The translations under genes and the position numbers were made by a program. Under the pieces are notes generated by a model. It had not been told where the DNA came from and did no database searches. It was given only the letters and a program-made list of their open reading frames with translations. Of a stretch of 64,000 bases of DNA, positions 1 through 10,993 are shown piece by piece (within the stretch, counting starts at the first letter, position 1; every line of letters begins with the position of its first letter). The stretch is from Strongylocentrotus purpuratus (taxonomy: Eukaryota > Echinodermata > Echinoidea > Camarodonta > Strongylocentrotidae): the NCBI RefSeq assembly GCF_000002235.5, contig NW_022145605.1, positions 33,563,266 to 33,627,265 on the forward strand, written 5' to 3'.

Positions 1-1224
1 GGAACTACAGTTGGGAAAATTAAATGGCTGGGAGAATTTACTGTAAGAGGGTGTCGCACAGTGACTCCTTCCAAGAAAACCAAAAATATCTTTGTGGTTT
101 GAGATTTTTTTTCAGGATTTTGTGCATGTTAGTGGGTAACATTTCATACACATTTTACGCAGTTTCTTCATCATCCTTCAACAATGTTACCGAGTCACTG
201 AACGATCCATAATGAAAATTTGAGAATAAATGTCTTTCTTTTTTAAATATTTGAAGGAATGAACTACTCAGGGGTTATAATTATACAGGGTCTGTGTGTA
301 TTAAGCAGAGATAATACATGTATATTTTCATCGATTGATATTAATGTATATTTAATTTTAAGTATAAACCATCAGTATACTACAGGGTAATAATCTTCGT
401 GTGAACATGTACAACATTGATTATGCCACGTCTGAATAACTGTTACAAACGCATACCATATATATATAAGATAATGTTTTGCGACGGAGGAAATATCTGA
501 CATGGACTAAACAATACTATGAAAGGAACCGTGCAAACGAATGAACAAATATTTTGCCTATAGGGCCTCCTTATGTTATGTGGGTGTGTGTTTTTGTGTG
601 AAACGAAGGATTTTGAGGGAAATTCAATCTTGTTGGCAAATTACTCTAGAGGAAAGCAGAAAATTCAGAAAAGTTCACAGGTGAAGGTTGGGAGGAAATC
701 GGACACAAATTTAAAAGTTATTAAAAAAAAAAAAGTTGTAATCACCATAGGTATGGGCTCGTCAAAAGGCTGAATCAGTAAATTAATGTTTCTGTGATCT
801 AGTGCCGGAAAACTTTCTCATTTGTTTTCAACACACACAATCACTTAAATTTCAATCTTTCAAAAATGTACGATTGAGGAGGGTTATTTTTCTTTAGAGG
901 GAACTATAATAATATGCTATCCATAATATATTTTGAGTAGGGAGAAGGGAGAGGGTACTTGGGAGAAAAACATCAATTCATGACATTTTTGTACGGGAGA
1001 GTTATCAACGATTACGTCACATTCCACTGACCAAACTACCAATTTGAGATTAGTGATCTCATAGTTCAAGCATTCATAACCTCTCTGTTATAGAGACTTG
1101 GAAAGCGCTTTATAAGCACCGTTTTATTATTATTATTATTATAGGTCCGATTTATTTCAAACTTTCTCCATTCTGTTCGTATATTTTTCTGCTTTCATAC
1201 TACTTATTACCAGGGTTGGATAGA

Positions 1225-1226
<2 letters not shown>

Positions 1227-1264
<38 letters not shown>
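1227..1264 (+). repeat. (GT)19 microsatellite
   Basis: Uninterrupted GT. Confidence 0.95.
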
Positions 1265-1266
<2 letters not shown>

Positions 1267-1289
1267 TGGGTTTTTACAGACGTGTATCA

Positions 1290-1440
1290 ATCAGATATGA
1301 TTATTTACGTCTTGGACCGACCTTTAAACGTCACCATCCGAAAGACGTGACTCAGTTTCGAACCTGCGTCCTCGGCTGAATCAGTTTGTAACTTCCACTT
1401 TTCAGCTGGATTACAGGCGCACGCCACAACGCCTAGTGGA
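1290..1440 (-). mobile_element. SINE with 7SL/Alu-like head, minus strand
   Basis: Read on the minus strand from 1434: GTGGCGTGCGCCTGTAATCC then AGCTG, matching the Alu-domain word of 7SL RNA; about 50 bases on, GCAGGTTCGAAACTGAG resembles a pol III B box. It runs to about 1290. Confidence 0.5.
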
Positions 1441-2652
1441 TAGACACCAACCTTTTCTGATATTTATTGAGTAAAATTAAATATTTGCGCATGTAACCTA
1501 TTTATAAAAGCGGAAATTGTTAGCCATTTGTATGTGACTTGAATGAATTTACTTCATATGCGAATGTAGCTCATATAATATAGAATTTTTCAGTAGATCA
1601 CCAGGTTCAAGGCGAAGTAATAGCATTAAAGAAAATGCCGTGAGAATTTGATTAAAATCAAAAGTGATAAGGATCGATATATCTTTGGAATAATGAAATT
1701 TTTCCGATAAAGAAAGGATGTAATTACCATTAATAAAGAAAAACTATAACACAAACTTAACGTGTGTAATAAAATTAGAAAGAGAAGCAATGTATAACAG
1801 GGTCTCGGTGAATTTGTCACAAAGTACTATATAAGCCATCGATTTATAATCGAATATATTTAGATTTTACACGATTCATTTTAAATGGTCACAATATTGA
1901 CGTTTGTTACGATGTTCTATTTTTTAAAAGCAATGGTTATTATGAAGTATATGAAAATTATTTGAATATATAATATTCCAATTGATTAATTATTTGTCTC
2001 TTCGTTTTTTGTGGATGTGCACTGAGTGTTTGCTTTGTAAATACATGTGTATTATGATATGATAGTAGTCGATTCCTTTCATGAAATATCATTTACAAGA
2101 TAATCTTGAGGTTTGTTGGTGAGATTTTGTATTTGAATACTTGTCACCGAATCAGACGGATATAATCCTGAATGAAAGAGAATTTGAATAAACCATTAGA
2201 TGATCAGGAACGAGTTATGGCTGATAAAAGAGAGAAAAAAAAGATAAAGGAAATCGAGCTTGTATAGTACGGAACAACGGGACTATTCATTTTTTATTTT
2301 TTAATAGGCAGCCTTTTAAGATGCTTCTTGAGATTTTCATTAGTTACTTGCCACATGCAACACATCTTATGCATGTCAATCAATTAAGAATTGTTTCATG
2401 CCAATTTCTGTTTTGGAACTGCATTTATTACCATAAACACCAATCTTAAGATAAGCCATTTTATTAAAAAAAGGAAAAGAAGAAAAGAAAATGAAGTACA
2501 AGCCAGCGCACAGTGGGCCAGGGAGGAACCAAAGTGTGCCAAAACTAATTTCTGGGGATTTATTTTCTATAAATCCATAGGAAATGTTTGGATGTCCAGG
2601 GATTTCCGCTTAAATGGTATTACCAACATTTTCTCTGATATCTAAGCTTTAA

Positions 2653-2838
2653 AGGTCCACTACACTACTTGTAGGTACTTGCGCCCTCTTACAACAAACA
2701 ATGCCTAATCGGTGACCATTGGTCCCCCATGATGCTCTTTTTCTTATGTTAACTGAGAGCTGAGTTGATGAGATAACCACCTGTCCAGTGACCTTGCAGG
2801 GCGCTCTAATCCCTCCTGTAAACTATGGCAGATAAGCT
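2653..2838 (+). mobile_element. Small TTAA-type MITE (ACTACTTGTAG family), nested
   Basis: Flanked by TTAA at 2649-2652 and 2839-2842. Shares CTACTTGTAG..., CCCATGATGCTCTTTTTCTT and GAGATAACCACCTGTC with five other copies in the window. Confidence 0.8.
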
Positions 2839-2842
2839 TTAA

Positions 2843-3108
2843 GTTGATACCAGATTTGGCTGCCCGATTGTGCCCGTTATTATGTTAGAGCCGTTTTGCT
2901 TGCAACATTGCCCCGAAAAATGTGTTTATTTTGGTCCGCGGTGTCAGAACAAGTGTCACGCGCCCCTAAGCGACGTGATTTATGACCGCGAATCCTTCAT
3001 GATTCAGCCGCGGACTAAAAACAAACATATTTTTCGGGACAATTTGGCAAGGGGAATCGGCTCTAACATGACAACGGGCAAGATCGGGCAGCCAAATTTG
3101 GTATCAAC
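2843..3108. mobile_element. Palindromic TTAA-type MITE (GTTGATACC ends), nested
   Basis: Ends GTTGATACCAGATTTGGCTG and its inverted form; arms of roughly 110 bp. TTAA at 2839-2842 (shared with the preceding MITE) and 3109-3112. The 80-codon open frame inside is a by-product. Confidence 0.8.
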
Positions 3109-4179
3109 TTAAAGCTTAGACATCAGACAAAATAGTGGTATTAAAATATAAGCGGAACTCTGCGGAAATCAAAACGTTTCCTCTGGATTTATAAAAAACA
3201 TGGATAATTAGTCCATTTTTCAGTGAATAAACCTTTAATATATCATGAAGATTGTGTTTCTATACATTTTAACCAATTCATGCAACGAAATGAACTATCA
3301 GGAATATGTGAGAGCAATTTTATATCAATAACTTAAGAACTTCATGTTAAATTGAAAGATTTATAAAATAAGTCACTTTTGCACTAAAACTGTGAATGTG
3401 TAGGATTTTGCTGTTTGAAGGACTAAATTTATACCCTTTTTGTGCTTACCGGAATTAAATATTTCACTGAGGTATTCCTCAATGTATTACCTTTCAACTG
3501 GTCAAGAAGAGAATTGAAAAAAATGAATCACCAAAAATGAGTTTTGGCGCACTTTGGTTCTTCCCTGGCCCACCGTGCGTTGCCATGGTTACGCGGACGA
3601 GCGTTGAATCGGCTGTCGCGGCGTAAACGAAAACAGTACAAATGTGTACCGATTATGCCTAATAATAATCGATGGACGTGGGGAGAAAAAGCGCCTGCAC
3701 ATGCAGTGTAGCAAATTCTAGCAAAAAGAAATACCATACATGGAAAGCTTAGCTTTGGGCGGACATTTTGAGATTAACATCACTGCGGGAATCGGCCGGA
3801 ATCCTAATAAACATGCTACTTTTATATAAAAATTGAAATTTTTTCCTTTTTTGTGAAATTTAATGCTCATTTTTCCCAAAATGAAGCTTCCATAAATTTG
3901 GTCATTGTATTTTCTAATTGGGTTACCAATAGGCAAGAAGTGCACGCAGTATCAAGTTCATTGCTTTTCCATTCATAAATTCTCAACACCTATTGTAAAG
4001 TTGCCTCTTTTATCATTTTTGGAGCAACATATATATTTTCCCATATTCGCAGGGGTATATGACACTTTTAAAACTCAAAAAGCTAAATATTAAAATATGG
4101 GTGGAAAAATATTCTTTAGAATGTTTTCTTCCCCAAGCGAATGAAAAAAATATAAAAATTCACATTCGCCGATTTTGAA

Positions 4180-4216
4180 TTTTGGCACACTTTGAGGCGA
4201 TTCTGGCCCACTGTGC
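4180..4216 (-). mobile_element. Isolated terminus related to the 2507-3579 element
   Basis: Reverse complement reads CTGCACAGTGGGCCAGAATC then AAAGTGTGCCAAAAT, like the ends of the 2507-3579 palindrome. No partner end recognised. Confidence 0.4.
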
Positions 4217-4325
4217 AGCGGTTCTTGATAAATAAGAGAGCAGAGAGGTCAAGAGCTAATAGATGGAGAGAGGGTAAAGAGATCGAAATAAGCGATGAGA
4301 AAAGGAGAGAAAAAAGACAAAGAAA

Positions 4326-4376
4326 CATGGGAGAGAGAGAGGGAGGGAGGGAGAGAGAGAGAGAGAGAGAGAGAGA
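4326..4376 (+). repeat. (GA)n microsatellite
   Basis: GAGAGA with GGGA interruptions. Confidence 0.9.
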
Positions 4377-6037
4377 AATGGAACAAGTTAAACCAACAAA
4401 TCAGTCGTTAAAAGTTTGAAACAAATTTTTCAACTGATATGAAAGTTGTGACTTGAAACTAGAGTTCAGATCCTAAATCTATTTGAATCTCAAATTGGCG
4501 AATTGGTCATTCTATCTTTTTTTACGTTAGATTTGTTTCGCTGAATTTTACGCTCTCATTAATCAAAACAATAACAGGCACTGTTTAAACAATAAATATT
4601 TGTAAAGCATTTCTGACACAGATAGTACAATGAAAAGGTGACGTATTTCCAAAACCGAATCCACCCAGACGTTAAATGCTTAAGCCAAAATATATTATTA
4701 TCTCCCCCAAATCCGGCACCAAACTATTTCGAGATACCTCAAGCGTAACGTGTAGACCAATAGCGGTCCTTTTAGCCTCGCTTTTGAAAGTAAAGAAACA
4801 ACTCATCCAAGAAGTCCACTAAAGTAAGCTGTTTTGTCAATAACATTTTGTAGGGAACCATACTTGAGTTCATGCTCATTTATTCTCGGATATTTGGAGC
4901 GGCACACCTCCGCCACTTTGGCAAAAACGCAGCATTGAAATTGTACCACGGTTATCAATTCGCAACGGCAAGGGTCATTTAGTATCTCATCGTATATTTC
5001 AGGTAAGATATTTCCTTTATATTTCATAATGTACTTATCAATAACTAGGATATTTTCCTTTTAAATTTTAAGAAAAGCTTGATTTAATATATCATTGATT
5101 TGTGCCGTATTCCTTTTTTCCCTTTTGAATCGTTATGAATATTTTTGTATATTTTCTCATTCATTAATTAACATGTTGGCGTGGTTTGCGATAACTCTAA
5201 TGTCGGATGTGGGAATATTTGTGTGCGTATGTGCGTGATTAGAAATTCACTTCCCTGCATATCGAGTTGTGTTATCATAAATTCCAAAAATAAAAATTAC
5301 TGTAAATGGAAGATTTGATGAACTATACAATATTTAATTTTCATTAACCGACGGCGCTGTACCGTTCTTACAACTGATAGGGGGCGAGGACAATCACCCT
5401 TTTTGATAATACACTTTGGGGATAAGTGTATATATGTATAACTTGATATTAAATTACTAGATTGTTAAAATTGTCTATCAAATCGTTATGATAGTACATC
5501 CAAACGCAGTTTACAACAAACGAAAAGGTAGATGCCTTTTTTCTTATTTTGTATATAAAACAGGTGACTTGCAGAAAGTATTACAAATGTCCCTGCCCCA
5601 AAATATGCAGATCTAGGCGCCGCATCGCCCCCTCCCACTTTAAGTAAAATACAAATTGAAGAGCCTTCTTCTTTAGGTGAAATAAAACCCACCTTCACCT
5701 TCACCTTCACGGCGTTCATTACAAAAGAAATTCGGATTTTATTAATCTTTTTCTTTTCTTTCCGTTTTTTCTTAATTTGTGTTCCTTTGCTCACACATCA
5801 TTCCCTTCCAAAGATACTTAGCTTTTCTCAACTGTAAAGGGGAGGGGCCATCGCCTAAAATCGAGATTGCTGGAATGCGAACCAAATAATATAAATTTAT
5901 GTAGAATTGTAAAAGAATTCCTTTGTATATTAGACGTAGATTTAGCCCCGTTTGGAATGAAACTCTTCATTTTGATGAAGTGACACGTGAATTTAAAGCA
6001 AGAAGCTGATTGAAACGCCTGCGAAGAGGAAAACAAA

Positions 6038-6101
6038 TCTCTCTCTCTTCCTCTCACTCTATCTCTCTTTCTTTTTTTTTCTCTCTCTCTCTCTCTCTCT
6101 T
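6038..6101 (+). repeat. (CT)n microsatellite
   Basis: CTCTCT with interruptions. Confidence 0.9.
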
Positions 6102-8529
6102 GGTTTTTTATATTCATTTTGTAATCAAATTGACAAATTGTGCTTGGCTATTGCCTAACTTTCTATCGAAAGTGAGCCTTTTTGTGGGATTGTGTTGGAA
6201 ATGTTAATGCGAAATCACGCAATGTAAACGATTTACAGTGTGTAAAAAGAATTTCAAACAATAACACATAAATTAACAGTTTGTTTATTCCATATGCAAC
6301 CTGTTAATTCTCAGAGATCCCCCATGACCATCATCTATACGAATTTGATTTGCTTATGAAAGGTTCCCTCGTATGCCCATATCCCATAGAAAACCCACGT
6401 TGACTTTTATGACAGATTTAATCTCTTAAAGGGAGAAATAACTGGAAAAAAGAGGGGTGTGAGAATGGGATTTAATTTCTTTTTAGGACGCTATGTGATT
6501 TCAATGTGTGACTGACAAAAGAGAATAAATCGTTTTGCAAGATATTCAATGTACCGTGCCCGAGGCAATATCATCCATTGAAATCATTTTTTGTGTGTAA
6601 AGGTCATCACTCAATCTGATGAGCTAAACATTGTACATAGCAGTGATTTTTGTTTAGTGAGAAAAAGCTGTTTGTCTATAATAGGTTTTAATAAATTACA
6701 AAAAACAAACACTATTAAGTTTAGACGGATATGTAATTTGCCAATAAAAAGCAGCCTTGTGTCTGAATGTAACAATCTCGAAGCTATTATAGAGATTACA
6801 GCTCAATTATTTAACCCTGCATTCGGGTCAAGTGAATTTAACCTGGTACATGGATTAAAATTTTGACCCCAAACGTGACTAAAGTTGGGCTAAATTATGG
6901 ATTGTCTTGGTTGAATATTGACCCACTAATCTATTTTGACGTTATGATGAATTCTGCCTTGATAAATACCCAACTTTATGTTTTGATCAATTTTCGGAAC
7001 ATTAAGTTTTTCAAGTTTAGATGTTGACTCGTACTTCTTGCAAAAGATACGATTTTTGAGTAAGATTGATGAATGTAATGATTTTTATTCCCCAAGCTTC
7101 CAACATACAACAATATACAATAATAACAGATCATAATTAAGTCAGCTTGAACGGGATAAACGAACGAAACAGATTAAACAGATTAAACAGCCCTGTGGCT
7201 TGATAGGATATCACTTTAGCAGTTCGTTGCACTTCTTTTCAAACAAGAATCTTCCCTTTTTCAACCTCATTTCCATTGAGTTCGCTATAAATGGAGCATA
7301 GCGGGAATCCAATAGATCTACAGCGCGCAGTGCTTTGAACCTTGCACTGAAAGGCAATGCAAAATATGCAGCTATGATCATGAATAGATGGACGAATCAA
7401 TTATAAAATAGATTTGAACCAGAAAATAGGTTTTAACCTTTCAAATATTCACCCTACATCATTTAGCCTTGTCCATCATTTTTGGAAGCGTTCGAACATT
7501 CCAATGAGATATTATGTAATCAGCAAATGATTTTGTATGGTTATCCATTTAATTATGCTTTATTTATTTATTGAACGTTTTTATTCGGGATAAAAAATAA
7601 TCAGCACAGGTTCGTTGATTTAAAAAATGAGCTTCATTTGATTGGACTAGGTTATTAAAATTCAATGCTTGGTAACATTCATAGCTCCTGAAGAACTCTC
7701 CGAACGCTGCTGAGATATGTGACGTACGTCACATGTTGAACATGATTTGCACAAGCAGACGATGTCTCATGACATCTCACACTTTTTCAGTGCCTGTTTT
7801 GTCATCTTCTCTTCAGTTATTTCTCTTACTCTACTACCGCAGGCTAAATGTCTAATCTATTGCCTCACTCTAAACCCCACACATGGTATTATTTTGATGA
7901 GAAATGCAGCGATAAAAAAAATAAAGGAATCCGTCGCTTGTAAACAAAATAAGACGCCATTGTATTTTCAGCTTCATACACCGCGGTATATGTTCGGCGT
8001 TTCAAGAGGGAACAAATGCCGCCCATGCTATCATTCCGGGGGTTTTTCAATTTGAAAGTGTGGTTCGACTGTTTATAAACCCCTATCATGTGTATTTACA
8101 AACACAATAATTTGGTTGGCGGAATCAGTTTCATATCCCTTTTTGAATGGTGTAAATTGCCATTACATTTTTATACACCAAACTCATTATAATTTGAGAA
8201 ATTATAACATTGCAATTATGTTCTTTCTTTATGGGATGTCGTCTGCTTGGGCAGGATTGGTTCATACACCTGAGACATCATTAAAACGTTGTGATTTTTT
8301 CTGGCGAATCTCTCGTATATGCCAGATGCAATGGAGGTGGTTTTATTTGTATTTTTATAAATCACCTGATATGTAGTTGACCTCAAACTTGTACGATAGC
8401 CGACATATGTTAGCTTACCAGTTTCTAGTGATACGTTAATTGCCATATTTGTGATTTTCTTTGAACGGGCACTTTAAGGAAAATAAAAATTAGAGCAAAA
8501 CACCGATTTATTCGAATGGCTGGATGACA

Positions 8530-8650
8530 ATGCCCCGGGCTAGGTGCATTGAATACGGTGTCAAAAGATTCGTTCTCTCTTGTCATACAAGATCATCCCT
8601 TTGACCGCCCAAAATGGAATCTTTTTCTCTCTTCGCCTTAATGCCATTAA
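8530..8650 (+). promoter_or_regulatory. Upstream block shared by SLC43 copies 1 and 2
   Basis: TCTCTTGTCATACAAGATCA here matches TCTCTTGTCATACATGATCA at about 31460, with weaker similarity on both sides. In each case it lies upstream of the leader acceptor (2.4 kb and 0.6 kb; MITEs make up part of the difference). It may be a remnant of the duplicated segment or a conserved control region. Confidence 0.35.
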
Positions 8651-9557
8651 ATCTACCATAAAATGACGTAGGAGTGGTGGATTATTTGTTCATTTGGTCT
8701 CCTGATGATAATAATATTTCGTCAACACCCCAGAGCCTCATTGGTTTTTCATATTCATTGCAGACAAAAACATTTGTATAGGCCTGCAATTATAGTTGAT
8801 ATATGATTGGTTGCACACTGGGTCAGTTATTATATTTGTCTCATTACATGCTCTACCGCATAAGTGCTTAATCCGGCACCATCCCGGAAAGTGCAACTAT
8901 TTCGAAAGTTGAGCAAATAAACACTCCCCCCCCAAAAAAAAACACAAATTAGGCTAAATATCTTCTTTAGTATGTTCCATTAAAAGTGGTTTTAGCGCTG
9001 AAGCTATGAAAGCTATCATATATTTCATGAGGCCCACATGGCTGGTCACTGATTCTTTTCATGAGTGGTTCCGAATGTCATTGGGTTCTTTTGTCAGAAT
9101 TTATTTCGTATACAATTTGAAGTGTTGATATCTGGACCTGAGTTTTTCCAGAGTTGACATCAATGATTCTCCAATATGATTCTGCTGAAGACACAACACC
9201 TCATAAGTACAATGATTTGCTAATATAAGATCAGTACTCTAAATATTATTAATATCACAAATAGTTTAGTTCACATATTAGCGTATGCTGTATTGTGATT
9301 AAATGTATGGGGACAAGTACTCCTTATCCCAAATTATCTTAGAGGATTTTGTCGGGATAGTTAACATTCCATCAACTTTCCGCAATAATGAATTTTGTAT
9401 AGATTGAACATTTATGAAGAAATATAATCTTGTTTCAAACAGAACTGCCGAGGGCTTCAAGATTAGCTTGATTCCTTGTGAACCCTGAAAATTGAGTACA
9501 AGCAAAACAAGACATGATTCCTGGTGATGCAAAAGTACAACAAAAAGTAGAGAAATC

Positions 9558-9558
9558 G

Positions 9559-9620
<62 letters not shown>
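9558..9620 (+). repeat. (GA)n microsatellite
   Basis: GA repeats with one break. Confidence 0.92.
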
Positions 9621-9624
<4 letters not shown>

Positions 9625-9750
9625 AATAGAGGAGGTAGTGTAGTGAGGATGAGTTAACAGACGATCGTACATGTCGGTGCTAAGCAGATATAAGCATTTA
9701 TGAATCATCAGTATTTTGAAGCAACAACATTCTTTTCACGGCTGCTTTAA

Positions 9751-10288
9751 AGGGGAAGTCCACCCTGAAATTAAGTTAGTTTTAAGGAGTAGAAAAATGA
9801 GAGAAACAAGTCAGTGAAAGTTTGAGCAAATTCCGATTAAAAATAAGGAAGTTAGGATTTTTGAAGTTGTGATCAATCAAACACAAATTGGCAACTCTAT
9901 GACGTATCATGCGAGCTCAACTTCCATTTGCTCAGTACTAAAAAAATCTAAAATTTTCATTTTCCCTCAAGAAAAATTTCAACCATACATGCACCCTAAA
10001 TATAATAATTGCAAATATGTTTCTATACTCCCCCTGCAAGGAACAAATATATATTCCGTCATCAATAACGAAGAAAACATGATTTTATGGAATATTATGC
10101 ACAAAGCAAATGAAGGAGAGCTCGTATAATAAGTCACAGAATTGCCAATTTGTATTTGATTGATCACAACTTCAATAATTCATAACTTTCTTATTTTCAT
10201 TCAGAATTTGCTCAAACTTTCACTCACCTGATTTTCTTATTATTCTGCCTCTATCGAAACAAACTTATTTTGGGGGTGGACTTTCCCT
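9751..10288 (+). mobile_element. Palindromic TTAA-type MITE, 538 bp, 630 bp upstream of SLC43 copy 1 leader
   Basis: Flanked by TTAA at 9747-9750 and 10289-10292. Ends AGGGGAAGTCCACCC and GGGTGGACTTTCCCT are inverted; imperfect inverted similarity runs about 190 bp inward on each side. The TTAA target suggests mobilisation by a piggyBac-type transposase (inference). It is about 99% identical to 54330-54869 on the opposite strand. Open frames inside it are by-products of the palindrome. Confidence 0.88.
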
Positions 10289-10479
10289 TTAATTGCATAC
10301 TCTGATTGAATATTCATTTGATCCGAAGGAATATAATTCCATTATGTCAGGGCCACTATATATTATTGCGGGCAGCCGATCGTCGTCGCTTTATGATTTA
10401 ACCCTTCCAGGCCAGCTCTCCCACCTTATCCTCCTCCTTCCTCCCCGAGTAAACGATGCGTGCTATGCCACTTAGTTAA

Positions 10480-10676
10480 AGGCACACTGTCCTACTTGTA
10501 GCTACTTGCTCCCTCTATATTGAAAACTTCCCAAATCGGTGCCTGTTGGTCCCCCATGATCCTCTTTTTCTTATGTTAAATGAGAGCTGAGTTAATGAGA
10601 TAGCCACCTGTCACAGTGACCTCGATGGCTCGCTATGTGGTCTAATCCCTTCTAGCTGCAGTAGTAACGCCTACCT
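10480..10676 (+). mobile_element. Small TTAA-type MITE (ACTACTTGTAG family, GGCACACTGTCC subfamily)
   Basis: Flanked by TTAA at 10476-10479 and 10677-10680. Starts AGGCACACTGTCCTACTTG. Lies about 240 bp upstream of the SLC43 copy 1 leader acceptor. Confidence 0.85.
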
Positions 10677-10918
10677 TTAAGCTATCAAGCAGCTTTAAAG
10701 TCAAACTTGAACCTCAAAATATAAAAAAGATCGTTAAAACTTTTGAGAAATCAGGACCCCATGGATGTATTAGGCCAATGTTGTGTTTCGCACTTGCCAG
10801 CAGATGCATGACAGAGCCATTGAAATATCAGCCTTTGCTAACGTGTATTTAATGGTTTCTCTGTTCTTCCTTTTTCTTTTCTTTTCTTTCAATTTTCAAT
10901 ATGCATTTTCTTGTGTAG

Positions 10919-10993
10919 GCTTGGGAAGTCTCAACAGAGTAGGCGCTGTTACGAACTGACTCTGGCTCATCCTAATACTCGATCATCGGGAAA
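10919..10993 (+). other. 5' untranslated part of the first coding exon, copy 1
   Basis: A pyrimidine-rich tract ends in TTGTGTAG at 10911-10918, just where copies 2 and 3 also have TTTGTAG before their start codons. This indicates a spliced 5' leader, so the first (non-coding) exon and promoter lie further upstream and were not located for this copy. Confidence 0.55.

Larger units (their letters stand above)
2507..3579. mobile_element. Palindromic DNA element split at its centre by two MITEs
   Basis: Left end CGCACAGTGGGCCAGGGAGG and right end (reverse complement) CGCACGGTGGGCCAGGGAAG; inverted similarity continues inward (CCAAAGTGTGCC, ATAAATCCATAGGAAA, TTTCCGCTTA) to the centre, where CTAAGCTTTAA meets TTAAAGCTTAG. 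Two TTAA-type MITEs occupy that central TTAA. No protein coded. Superfamily not assigned; an isolated related end lies at about 4180-4216. Confidence 0.75.
3580..9557. other. Intergenic, no gene recognised
   Basis: AT-rich sequence with microsatellites. A minus-strand frame at 4803-5027 looks faintly protein-like but has no known domain. A T-rich stretch at 7560-7580 may be a LINE tail. Nothing else is supported. Confidence 0.5.

Noticed and set aside
4803-5027. Minus-strand 74-codon frame with protein-like composition
   Set aside because: No known domain, no convincing splice partners, no second copy; kept only as a note.
9869-10129. 86-codon open frame repeated at 54489-54749 with near-identical protein
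   Set aside because: Both lie inside the same palindromic TTAA-MITE; the similarity reflects recent element copies, and there is no domain or start context.
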